In this document: positions 1 through 9,832 of the stretch, in pieces
Layout of the letters: each line of letters begins with the position of its first letter
Numbering within the stretch: the first letter of the stretch is position 1
Notes under the pieces: generated by a model
Databases searched by the model: none
What the model was told of the DNA's origin: nothing
The model's input: only the letters and a program-made list of their open reading frames with translations
Program-made: the position numbers and the translations under genes
NCBI GenBank assembly: GCA_015852425.1
Contig: JAAAIG010000565.1
Span: 8,196-25,901, forward strand
Length of the DNA: 17,706 nt
Direction: 5' to 3'
From: Gryganskiella cystojenkinii
Lineage: Eukaryota > Mortierellomycota > Mortierellomycetes > Mortierellales > Mortierellaceae

Positions 1-96
1 AAAAAAAAACAAGCAAAAAATATTTAGAGTTGAGATAAGGTTGTTGGAGTCAAAGGAAGAACAAGACCACGGGGGTTTTTTTAGGAAAGAGCATAC

Positions 97-550
97 GATA
101 TTTTGTTGGTCGATGGAGACCAAGTAACCGTTCTTTTTTTCTCCTGGACGAAGCTTCTCGCGCGCGTTGTATCCACCGCCTAAAAAAATAACAACAACGA
201 TGGTTGGTACTACGAATACAGAAGGAAGGAAAAGAGACCAACAATTGGACAAAGGTCAAGAAAGTCTGGACGCTTACATGCAAATTGGCTAAAGTCGACG
301 CATGGATCCGCCGATGCTTGCATGTCCATCAGGATGTTGGAGGCTGTTTGGAGGCAGTGAGGTGTGTTGCAAATGCCCTAAATTTGGGAAACGAAGTAGC
401 CGAGTGTCGACATGAGTACATCCAGGTCGCGATTATTCTTGTTGGACTTTCAAAGGATTAAATATGTAATACCGAAACAGGGGCAGCAGGCGCTGCAACT
501 GTCATCTGTAAGGCGGCACCAATTGCCACCATCATGAAAATCTTTTGCAT
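97..550 (-). CDS. Secreted M13-family (neprilysin-like) zinc metallopeptidase, 5' part only
   Basis: Three exons are visible: 550-473, 377-278 and 179-97. A further intron starts at 96 and shows no acceptor before the window edge, so the catalytic C-terminal part is missing. The 87 visible residues start with a probable secretion signal (MQKIFMMVAIGAALQMTVAA, then Ala/Pro), encoded almost alone by exon 1. The mature start follows: CNTPHC, then ILMDMQASADPCVDFSQFACGGYN. Paired cysteines followed by a DPC-DF-x3-ACGG block mark the N-terminal lobe of M13 peptidases (neprilysin/ECE). These zinc enzymes usually cut small peptides outside the cell. Animal relatives usually carry a transmembrane anchor; here a cleavable signal suggests a secreted enzyme. 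All introns are GT-AG and phases close (0, 1, 0). The HExxH zinc site lies outside the window, so activity cannot be judged. Confidence 0.8.
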
Positions 551-740
551 TTTCTGGGGCTGAAAATCTGAGAAGAAGCAGGGATATGAAAGGCGTGGGG
601 TGTCTCTCCATGCAAAGGATGCGGTACAAAAAGGAATAACAGATAAGAAGGAGAAATGAAGAAGAAAGAGAGGGAAGGGGATGGACGGGTTCTGTGAAGT
701 AAGGGCTAGAAAAAAGAGAAGGAAAGCAAACATATATCGG

Positions 741-749
741 TTTAAATAC
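741..749 (-). promoter_or_regulatory. Possible TATA-like element of the M13 peptidase gene
   Basis: On the minus strand the sequence reads GTATTTAAAC about 190 bases upstream of the peptidase ATG at 550, just before a second AT-rich run (GATATATG) and a pyrimidine-rich leader. It is a resemblance to a TATA element only; no transcription start is known. Confidence 0.3.
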
Positions 750-762
750 TTCCAGGTTGGTT

Positions 763-1355
763 CCTCACTACGCTCACTTTCTCACTCTCTCACACCACTC
801 TCTTTCTAGTCTCTTTCTCTGTGTCTCTCTCTCTTTTCATTATTGCTCTTGCGAGATGTCACACAACCCAAATTGAGGAATGCTGCCACCATGACGGGGA
901 ACGAAAAAAACTCAGAAAAAAAGGGTGCGTCTCTTTTCTGTCTTTTTTTCGTTATCAGATCCTGGGGTTCTTTTACCCGGAAACAATCTAGAGATTCAGA
1001 GACCAAAAAATTAAGCCAATTGCGGCAGTGGGCAAAGGGCTATATGAAATCAGGAAGGAGGGGCTAAAAGTAGCCCTGAGAGAAAGAGAAAGACAGAGTG
1101 AGAGGAGACTCCGCACATGGGTAACCGTTTTTTCATATTAGGAGAAGTGTGGCTCAACAAACATAAACGTTCCTTCAGGCAAAGTCCGACCGTACCAGAC
1201 TTCGCATGGTACCCTCCTCATAGTATCCTCCCCTTCGCAATTGCTCAACCGGCTCGATCTTGAGATTCCCAGGGAATGATAAGAAAAAATGGTTTCGACG
1301 CCAATGACCTGATACAGAGTTCACGCCAACTTGCTCAACACCTCACTACGCTCAC
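763..1355 (+). repeat. Pair of 15-base direct repeats (763-777 and 1341-1355)
   Basis: The 15-mer cctcactacgctcac occurs exactly at 763-777 and 1341-1355 in the same orientation, 563 bases apart, inside the intergenic region upstream of the M13 gene. Flanking bases differ. On the minus strand each copy reads GTGAGCGTAGTGAGG, itself an imperfect GTGAG doublet. No terminal inverted repeat or transposase was found between them. Confidence 0.6.
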
Positions 1356-1562
1356 GCTTCACATCCACATTCACACGCCACAGTCCGCTCTCTGCCCTTT
1401 TCAGTTCTTTCAAAAGACTTGGCAATTCTCTCGTTTTTGGTAGTAATGATAATATTGGGAGGTTTTTTTTATGAAGATGGTAGTGGGGGTGGGGGTATTA
1501 ATTAACAAAAAAATCTAAAAAAAAAAACTAAAACTCCTTATGCTCCTGTTTTCTATCTTTTT

Positions 1563-4500
1563 CTAGACAACGCCAAGCGCCTTTCTCATATCGCTCAACT
1601 TTCGCGTCAACGCATCCCGCTCGTTCTCACTCTCGGCATACTTCATCTTGGTCTCGATCACCAAGTTCTCCAGGTAGGCCATCTGATCCTCTAGTTGCTC
1701 GTTCCGTTTCAAATACTCCATATTCTTTCGCAGCACGTCCTGGATCTCGTTCTTGTACTGTTCCTCGACCTCTTTGGCCTGAGAATCCACAATCTTAGTC
1801 AGGTCCGTGACTTTTTGGGACAGGACATCGTTTTCATCCTGTAATTGCGCCATGTCCATCTTGCGAGTGATCAGTTCCTTGGCCAGATCGACATGTTCCT
1901 TGTTCAGTTGATGCAACGATGCTTCCAACGTTCGGACCTGGGACGACAAGTTCTTGTTGGTCTCGCGAAGCGATTCCTCCGCGGCGAGTTCCGCTTGTTG
2001 TTTTTGAACCATCGCTTGGTACTTTTGTGCATACTGGGTCAGTTTCTTGGGCGTCACCTTGACATTGTAGGCGTCCTGAATAAACAGACCATAATCGTTC
2101 TATTTTGTGCATAGAATAAATAAGGTATAAAGAAAAGAGTTAGATCAACATAATTGGAAACTTATCCTATGTCACAGAAAAAAAACAAAGATTTTCTCTT
2201 TCTCTCTTTGCGTAATCGACATGCAGCAACACAGTCGACAATACGCCTAATGGCCAAAAAATACCACGAACAACAGTAGCATCAACCACATCAACCACAG
2301 CAGCAAAAAAAAAAAAAAATTACCATGTATGGCTCAAAGATGCCATTCTTCAAAAACTCAATCAGGACCTCGAAGTCCAGACTCAGAATCTTGTCATGGT
2401 TGGCCTTCAAAAGCGCGATCGCAAACCTCAACAGAGCCTCAACACCCTCGACCAGGATAATATCGTAAACCCGGTAGACCAGATCCAATGGAAACTTGTA
2501 CGCAAACAACGTCATGAACCATTGAGACGCATACATGGTCGAGCGGATCCCTTGGTTCCTCAAGTGTTTAAACACAATCGGCACTGTCTCCTCCATGAGT
2601 TGTTCGAATTGATAGAGATGCAGTTGCAAGGCGTTCATCTCGGGTGTGTAGTGTCCACGCATCTCGTACGTGCTCATCATGCGAACCAACATACAGAAGG
2701 CTTCCTCCTCAGGCATCTAGTGAAGGTATATGTAAAGCAATGTTTGTTTTTGCGTAAGCATGGTTTTGATAAAAAAAAATGGCAGACTCTGCTATGTCAA
2801 CAAACATTACCGAGCAAAGCAAAGCAAACAAACAAACAAAAAACAAACAACAAAACGCAACAAAAGCAAGACTCACGTTCAACAGCAATGGTCCAACCAC
2901 AAAACTGAGTCCCTGACAGTATCCAACCTCGGGATCATACAATGAATAAGCTTTGACGACATTAAACAACGATTCCTGTCCCAACCCTTCAGCCTGGAAA
3001 TATTCATGGTTGGGAAATGTTCGAGAGAGATCGCGCGTGATTTGTTTTTCATGCGTACTTGTCCCCTTCAACAACTCTGCATAGGTCGCCTCCAACATTG
3101 GGTCCTTGGATTTCGCAATCAGCTGCCAGATCTGTCCCCTCAACGCCGAGGGAACACCCTTTTGGATCATGGCCGTCAATTGTTTTGGATTCTTCTTCAC
3201 AACAGCATTGTAATCATGCATCAACGCGCCCCAGTAGTCTAAAAACAACAGAAAAAAAAACGGGTGAGTGAAAACCCTCGTGATCTAATCATGGAGCAGT
3301 AACACGGCGGAGCATTCTGTCGCTCTCTTTCTCTCTTTCCCAAAGAATGAAAAAAAGACAAAATCGACTTACCCCAGTCAATGTTTTCGCCTGCAGACTC
3401 CTCTTTGGCATGACCCAACGCACGATCCATGTCGGACTCGTTCGTGAACCGTCTCTTGGAATGCTCCTGTTCCAACAACTCGTTCTGGGCCTCCAAGCGA
3501 GCCAACAACAGGTCCATGTTTGAGTCATTCGTTTGGTTCGAGATGGTAGAGGCCCTGTCAGAGTTATGTCCCTTGAAATTGTTGCTGTTGGTCGAGAACC
3601 GAGGGTCAAACGCCTGTTGCCCAATTTGACTAGGTGTCCTTGAGGGCAGTGGTGGGACTGGGGGCGCAGAGGAGGAAGAGAAACCACGACTGAACGCTCC
3701 CTGAATCGAGTTCGCCAATGCACTGATGGACCCACTACGAGCCGAACGGACTGTCGATGCAGGTGTAGGCGCTGGAGACGACATGGCCGGAGTCACAGGC
3801 GCAGGCGAGGGACTCTGAGGAACAACAGCAGCAGTGACAGGAGGAGGCGTCTGAACGGGTGGGATCTGCTGGGTCTGTGGTGGTGTCGAGATCGAGTTGG
3901 ATCGACCAAAGAAACTCGAAGCGAACCCAAAACCACCTGTAGAAGGCGTCACTGGTGTCCGGGGAACAACTACACTGGCTCGCTTCTCTGTCAGGGGCTC
4001 ATCCATCAACGAGATATCGTTCAAGTCAGCATCTGAAAAGACTGTCGCATAGGAAATGGGACGCTGTCTCTCAGCGCTAGTAGGACGATGACTGTTCTCG
4101 CGGGAGGTCGAAGAGTTGTTATTGGAAAGGGTCCTGGAGAAGACGTTGCCGGGGGTCTTGGACTTGAGAGGGTTGCTAGGTGTAGGCGAGTGCAAGTCAA
4201 TCGAGGTACCAGAGGTATCACTATCGGATCCAGAGTAACGCTTGGGTCGTTGTTCAATCGACGAAGCGGAAGATCCAGATTTTTGAGAGACAGTGTCGAC
4301 CATCAAGGGTGCTGCTGCTGCTAGTGTGGTTGGTACAGGCGCGGGAACAACCACAGGTGAGATGGGAGTCTGTGCGACAGTAGTGTGAGCAGAATCCTCG
4401 GTACGTTGAAACACAGGTGATTGTAATCCCCGGTTCAAGGTTGGAGAGCCGGGCGTAGAAACACCAGCGAGCGAAAAGTTTGAGGTTGGACGAGATCTGG

Positions 4501-5755
4501 TGGGGATTGGAGGTGGTGGAGGAGACATAGGCATGTCGACAAACGTGTCCTTCTCGGCCTCGGACTCTGAAGACGCAGACTCGGATTCAGAGGCGTCCTC
4601 GTGTGCATAAGCCGCCGTCGTCATTTTGGCTGAGGTGTGATGGTCGTTCTCGTATCCGAAAGAGTGATGCTTCGAGTTGCTGGTGTAAGACTTGGCCGAC
4701 TTGGCTGATTGAACAGACTCGCGATTGTGGTTAATGGTGTTCGTGGTGCTAGGAGGCGCCTTCGAAACTGGTTCCTCATCGCTAAAGTTGTCGTAAAAGT
4801 CCTCAGGTTCGTTCACATCCGAGTCGTGGTGGTCTTGTTCCTGGCGGTAACTCACACGTTGACTGGAGCGACGACTGGCCTGACGGTCTTGAATATCCTG
4901 GTGATTATAGTGGTTAGGGGTTTCTTGCACTGAGGACCGTTTGTCAACACTGTCAAACGAATACCGGTGATGGTCGTTCTCTTGCTCAAGCTGGCCATCG
5001 TGCTCGTATCCTCGGTGGTTGTGCTGTTCGTTATGTTCGTCTACGTGCTGGTGCTGGTGATGGCTGTGATGGCTCTGACTGGAGGCGTGGGACTGACGCT
5101 TGTAATCGTGCCCATAATCGTTGGTGTAATCGTCTTCCTCCTCGGGCTCAGACTCGTGGGTGTGGGAGGGATGATCGGCGTGAGGGAGGGAGACTTTTTG
5201 CTGCTGTTGTTTTTGTTGAAGGTGACTACGAGGACGCTCCTCATAATCATCTTCATCCTCCTCCTCCTCACTTTCGTGACCATAGTCATATGCATCTGCG
5301 GGGTAAGGTTCTTCCTCACTATCGTTCTCCTCCCACGAGTTTCTTGATTCGGACTGACTTTGTTGGATCTCAGGAAGGGCCGAGGAGGCATGAATGGCAT
5401 GGGTCAAGACGGGGGAGTGATGATCGACGGCAGCGGAAACAGCGGTTCCATTGGCAACAGCAGCACCATGATGATGGTCCTCGAAACTGTAACCGCCTCG
5501 ACCTCCTCGGGACGATACCGGGGACGACGGTTGGGAATACCGACTGTGGTGCGAGTCGCGACTTTCTCGGCGCGCAGAGATTCCTTGTTTCACCTGAATA
5601 TGCTGGACCTGAGAAACGACTTCATCACTGTCCTCGTCATCCGAGTAGGCATGTCGAGAGTTTTGATTGTAGTTGTGGACGGCTTCGAACTTTGTGGAGT
5701 CATGATGATGATCCTCCTCGTCGGATGTGTAGGCAGCGGTCTTGGTTGCCATCAT
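1563..5755 (-). CDS. GYP5: Gyp5-type TBC-domain Rab GTPase-activating protein
   Basis: Exons 5755-3373, 3238-2877, 2716-2324 and 2075-1563 join in frame into 1216 residues. Residues 1 to about 740 are a low-complexity, probably disordered region rich in His, Asp, Glu, Ser, Gln and later Pro. A conserved-looking helix (MDLLLARLEAQNELLEQ) precedes the TBC domain, which begins near D795-Y-W and runs to about 1045. The catalytic pair is present: arginine finger R867 in ITRDLSR and glutamine finger Q903 in VGYCQG. Residues about 1060-1205 form a long coiled coil. TBC plus coiled coil matches yeast Gyp5/Gyl1 and animal EVI5-like proteins, which accelerate GTP hydrolysis by Rabs such as Ypt1 and Sec4 in ER-Golgi and exocytic traffic; substrate is inference. 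The start is the first in-frame ATG of an ATG-ATG pair. Introns of 134, 160 and 248 bases are GT-AG. Yeast Gyp5 is about 900 residues, so the N-terminus is enlarged. Confidence 0.93.
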
Positions 5756-6488
5756 CAATCTTTGTTGCTATTGTTATTACAGTTGAATGAGGGGAGGGGA
5801 ATGGGACTGTTGTGCGTTTGGTTGAAGGAGACTGCCGCCCGCGACTGAACAGTGAATGAAAGGAGAAAAAGGGGGGGAAGTAGGGATGATGTCGGAGAAG
5901 AGAAAGAGGGAGAGGGCGGATGATGAATGAAAGAGAGATGATGAAAAGAGAAGGGCGACTAACTGTGGCATCATCCCGACCCAGAGAAAAAGAAAAAAAA
6001 AAAAAGTTCGCTTTGAGAGCCCTGTACCTTACTTTGCTTGGATAATTGACTTTGTGCCCTCTCTTTGGTGCGATCTCCTTCAATGGTTCATCATTTTTAC
6101 CCTTTTCACTCTCTCGTTTCTTCTGTGCCTTTTCATTTCACAACCAACACTATTCACATCGTTTTACTTGTTGAAACACCCGTTCTTGTTTTTCTTTCTT
6201 TCCTGTCGTTTTGGTTGTTTTTTATTATTTGTTTTTCGCTATTAATGTCGTTATTAGGGTACGGTTTCGGTAGGGTGTGATGTTGTATGTGTGGTGTGGT
6301 GTAAAAGGATAAAAATATCATTAATAATGGTACAATTCAATAGGGGTGTGTTGCATGCTATCAGACCCGGGGGTACTACTTCATCCACCAGGGATGAAGA
6401 ATACAACCCTCAATCGTGGGGCAAGGAGGTAAAGAGACAAGGAGAAAAAAACATTGAACGGGGCTCGGTCAAAGGAAAAAAGTCCAAC
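5756..6488. other. Intergenic region: 5' flank of GYP5-like gene and 3' flank of Avo2-like gene
   Basis: No gene is supported. Positions 5756-5990 are purine-rich on the plus strand (CT-rich on the minus strand), as expected for the untranslated leader of the Rab-GAP gene. Positions 6060-6240 are strongly T/C-rich with short spurious frames. Positions 6260-6488 hold the 3' flank of the ankyrin gene. I see no tRNA-like fold or repeat. Confidence 0.5.
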
Positions 6489-8692
6489 TTAATGAATCTG
6501 CTGCTTCACCACCACCCGCTTAAACTCGGACCATGCATTCGACGGAGCCAGCCGTGGAGAGGTCGCGCCAGAGATCGAGGCCAGGATAGGGGAAAGGGGT
6601 CCATGTTGGAGACTGGTCCAAGACTCCTTACGACCCGTTTGTGAGAGAGGTGCCGGTTTCGGTGTTGGTGAACTGCCATTCGAATTCGTAGTCGAGGTCG
6701 TCGACGAGGATCGATTCTGAAGCATCGGTGGTGGCGATGCAGACAAGGGTAGGGGTAGAATACCACCGTTTTCGACTCCTGTAGCTGCACTTGCAGCTGC
6801 TGAACAAAGAGACGAGAAGGATGAAGGAGAAGACGACCGGCCAATCGATCGCCAGCGCTCTATTTTTTTTTGCGAGAGAGACATTAAAACGAAAATGTCG
6901 AAATATTAGAATCTAAACCATACGCCAAACAAACTCGGTTTTCAGTTGTGGCATTCTTTTTCTTTGTTGGAAATAGAACATTACCTTCCATATGTGCCGC
7001 AACCTGTGCAGAAAAGGCAAAGTCAAGGGCGGTCCAGCCGCTGTTGTTCTTCATAGACGCACTGCTTCCTCTTTCGATCAACAAAGAGATTGTCTAAAAA
7101 ATGGAGATAAAGATGGTTAGAAAAACAAAAAGGTCAGTTTTTTGTTCAGTGTGGCTCATCAGTTGGTCGCCCAGTCGAGTATCTCTTTAAATTCGACATA
7201 ATTGTCCTGTTCGTACCTGCAAATGTCCAAAGGCTGCAGCGCTATTGAGAGAAAAAAAATGTAACAATGAAGTCTGCAGTGTTAGCCGATACATTTTTAG
7301 ACCAAGTCCAAGCACACCTTTCATCAAGGGGACAGCATAAAATCAATCAACGAGAAAGAGTCCCTTACTGGTGAAGTGGCGTGCTTCCTTCCTCGTCCCG
7401 ATGGTTCAGATCTGCGCCGAGGTTAAGGAGAATCTACTCGCCAGAATTTGTTAAATTTCAATATTAATTCACATGCAAAATGCACCCTTTTCGTCAGTCC
7501 AAAAAAAAATCCCTCGCGTTTCTTACCTCGACCATGGCGGGGGCTCCATAACGGGCAGCGGCCGTGAGGGGACTCCATCCATTCTTATTGCACATATTCA
7601 CTGAGCGAGGAAACTTTGCTACATAGATCTCAAAGACCGCTTGATGTCCATATTCTGCCGCTACCATCAAGATGTTGTTGTTATTAGGGTCCTATGCGAA
7701 GGAGATAAAAAAAGTCAGATACTTTTTTTTGAATTCGCAAAAATAGAGCGATTTCATTTCCAGACACCCAAAAGTGAGCCTTTTCCTCTTCTATTTTTTT
7801 TTGACATCCCTCTCTCCACTTCCTTTGCTCTTGACATTTCTCAAAAGAGCGAAGCGACAAGGATGCAACCACAGAGAAAAAGATGCTCTCTGGCTCATAA
7901 TTTTTTTTAGGCGGATGTTGTGTCGGTTTTAAGGCCACTCCTTTGTCCATTCTCTTGAACCACGCTCGAAAGCTCCATGTCATCAACCTCATTCCTGAAC
8001 AGTGCTTCTATTTCGTCCCTGCAGTCCCTTGTGAGCCACAGGATGTATTTTTTTTCTTGGCCAATTCTTGGGAAATGAAAGAAAAGAAACAGCCCTGCCG
8101 TGTTCTCAAAGCCCTGCACAGGACACATTTACCATGTCAGAACAACCTGCATGGTAGTACGAGAATAATCGCTCTCCTTCTCTACCTCGTGTTACACCAC
8201 TGATTATTGCAACACCGCCCCAATGACCACTCGGAGAAAGTGGGCGCCATTGTTTCTTTGTTACCCCATGCGACCATGCATTTACAAGCTACCCTTTTCC
8301 GAGCTAGTTTCTCTCCATCGGAAAGGTCGTCATTGCCGTATTCCTGTTGTCCTTGAGAATGAAGAGTAGCAATTGTCTTTTGCAGACTAGACCGGAATAT
8401 TGTCCTAGTCCTAATTTCCCCTTCATGAACGCACTTAATTAAAAAAAAGAGTAAAAGTAGGCACACGACTTACTCTTGAGATCTCTGTACGATCATGACC
8501 CAATGCGACCAAGGCATCGACAACCTCGGCATGGCCGTGTCTTGCGGCCATCATCAAGGCCGAGTATCCCGAAAGCGGTTCCGTCTCACATAGTTCGTCC
8601 GTCGACTTGAACTTGGACGCTATCCGAGTGACGAGTTCGAGGTTACCTTCGGCACAGGCTGACATGAGCCTGACGGATTTCTGTTCCAGCAT
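6489..8692 (-). CDS. AVO2: Ankyrin-repeat protein resembling TORC2 subunit Avo2
   Basis: Six exons (8692-8474, 7691-7527, 7433-7369, 7241-7217, 7093-6985, 6859-6489) give 317 residues, all phases closing. The N-terminal ~195 residues hold about six ankyrin repeats, with helices such as YSALMMAARHGHAEVVDALV, NGWSPLTAAARYGAPAMVEI and GSTPLHHAAAFGHLQ. The remaining ~120 residues are Ser/Pro-rich and probably disordered. The opening (SVRLMSACAEGNLELV), the LGHDR block after repeat 2 and the KFPRSVN block in repeat 3 resemble yeast Avo2, a non-essential TORC2 component at the plasma membrane. Yeast Avo2 is longer (about 426 residues). Ankyrin proteins are easily confused, so the Avo2 name rests on co-linear motifs plus the Ser-rich tail. 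Intron 1 is long (782 bases); exon 4 is only 25 bases. The upstream neighbour on the same strand is SMN, 1.1 kb away, with no sign of shared regulation. Confidence 0.72.
7692..8473 (-). other. Long first intron of the Avo2-like gene with coding-like composition
   Basis: The donor is AGA|GTAAGT at 8473 and the acceptor CATAG|GAC at 7692. At 782 bases it is about six times longer than the other four introns of the gene (93-127 bases). From about 8440 to 7910 the sequence lacks the usual T-rich intron character and holds two consecutive open minus-strand frames (about 8466-8182 and 8128-7907). Neither is recognised and no splice-consistent extra exon was needed, since the ankyrin repeats join directly across it. 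Confidence 0.6.
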
Positions 8693-8870
8693 TGGTTCTG
8701 TTTTGTTTTTTGTTTTCTTGTCAGGTATCGACGAAGGGATAGGATGGGGTCGTTTCGTTTTTTTTTCGTTAAAGTGAGCGTTTTTGTTGTTATTTGTTAA
8801 AGAAGAGAATCGTGCAAATAGGTTATGTCGGTTATGTCGTTTTTGTCGTTAAAGAGGTCGGTTGAGGGCA

Positions 8871-8875
8871 ATTGG
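8871..8875 (-). promoter_or_regulatory. Possible CCAAT box upstream of the Avo2-like gene
   Basis: The minus strand reads CTGACCAATTG about 180 bases upstream of the ankyrin-gene ATG. This fits the core and spacing of a fungal CCAAT (HAP complex) site, but a five-base core is weak evidence. Confidence 0.28.
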
Positions 8876-9235
8876 TCAGGGGGTTGGAATAGGTAAAGCA
8901 AAAGGAGTGGGAGGTTCTTTTCGCAACGGTCCTTTTTTTGAGAATGAGGTGGAGGGAAGGGTCTAGAATAGTTGGAAAGAGTTTTTTTTGTCAATGGTAA
9001 ATTCTCTTTGGCTGGAAAGACGAGAGATAAAAAGTGCAACGTAGAGAGAAAAGAGAGCTCACCTTGAGCGAGAACGAATGCGAAATGTGTGTCTTTAAGA
9101 GGATGGAGAGAGGTAAATCAAAGAAGTGGATGCAAAGGAATGAATGAAGGATGGATGGAGAAGACAGTTTTTTTTGGTAAGTTGATGGAAGAAGAGATGC
9201 ATGCAAACTTCTTATTCGACCTTTTTATTGTCACC

Positions 9236-9290
9236 AAAAAAAAAAAAAAAAAAAAAATGGCGGCAAACCCGAAACCCGAAACCCGAAACC
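9236..9290 (+). repeat. 22-base A run, ATGGCGGC motif and AAACCCG tandem repeat
   Basis: Positions 9236-9257 are 22 consecutive A. They run straight into TGGCGGC, creating AAAATGGCGGC at 9254-9264. Positions 9265-9290 are 3.7 copies of the heptamer AAACCCG. The heptamer differs by one base from the plant-type telomere unit AAACCCT and lies in the middle of an intergenic region, so a telomere is not implied. Confidence 0.85.
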
Positions 9291-9832
9291 GCTTTCGCCA
9301 ACGACTGAGAGCACTCAATCCATTGATTGCTTGTCGAAAATATCATAATTACACAACAGCACCAATCAGACAAAAAAAGAACACCTTTGCCTTTTACTCT
9401 TTTGCTTCAAACAGGGCAACGAGTGTGGCTAATGATAGATGCAACCTCACTTTAAGAAAAAGTAGCTCATGCTCACCGACTCTCTCGCAGCGACTTTTTA
9501 TGTTCTCATCAAACATCTCTTTTTTTCGATCTGGTCTAGAGTCTTACGGAAACAAAGGGGGAAGAAGAAAGAAAACGGTTGTCCCCTGTCCCCTTCCCCT
9601 GTCCACCTCTCCCCCTCTCCTCTTGCCCATCTATTTTGTCCTTCTTTGCTTCGGATTAGATGGTCACTTTCTTTATCTGTGGTGGCCTCCCCCTGCGTGA
9701 TGTCTCTGTTTTCCATCTTCAATATAGGTTCTCTTACTTTCCACTTTCCAATCACTTTCAAACAGCAAAAGAGCAACAGGAGGCCTTTTACTAGTAATAT
9801 ACAATTTAGAGCGAAGATAATGATGGTAGTCT

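Larger units (their letters stand above)
551..1562. other. Intergenic region: M13 gene promoter and 3' flank of the Rab-GAP gene
   Basis: No gene is supported here. On the minus strand, 551-730 is a CT-rich leader upstream of the peptidase ATG. Positions 776-838 form a CT-rich run on the plus strand. About 1130-1330 is a higher-complexity island with several short open frames (see findings). Positions 1440-1560 are AT-rich 3' flank of the Rab-GAP gene. A short plus-strand ATG at about 890 has a good GCCACC context, but its frame is short and unlike any family I recognise. Confidence 0.5.
8693..9832. other. Intergenic region: promoter of Avo2-like gene and 3' flank of SMN
   Basis: No gene is supported. 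Positions 8693-9100 are probably the leader and promoter of the ankyrin gene, including a doubled 9-mer (ggttatgtc at 8821-8829 and 8830-8838). Positions 9236-9290 hold a 22-base A run, an ATGGCGGC motif and an AAACCCG tandem repeat. Positions 9570-9640 are CT-rich. A 203-codon plus-strand frame (9089-9700) crosses the A run as lysines, has no family resemblance and was not accepted. Confidence 0.5.

Noticed and set aside
2396..2908. Plus-strand 170-codon frame across the TBC exons
   Set aside because: Antisense shadow of the conserved TBC domain, running into poly-A-rich intron sequence.
4967..5347. Plus-strand 126-codon very hydrophobic frame (MMVVLLLKLAIVLVSSVVVL...), looking like a membrane protein
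   Set aside because: It is the antisense of the His/Asp/Glu-rich N-terminus of the GYP5-like exon 1; complements of His, Asp and Glu codons give Val, Leu and Met.
7900..8030. Box C/D snoRNA in intron 1 of the Avo2-like gene (TTGATGA on the minus strand at about 7980)
   Set aside because: The C-box-like sequence has the wrong first base and no CTGA D box follows at a suitable distance; no terminal stem.
9265..9290. AAACCCG array as a possible telomere or chromosome end
   Set aside because: Under four copies, a non-telomeric unit, and flanked on both sides by ordinary genes.
9089..9700. Plus-strand 203-codon frame between the ankyrin gene and SMN
   Set aside because: It reads through a 22-base A run as lysines, then the AAACCCG repeat and CT-rich sequence; no domain, no codon bias and no splice support.
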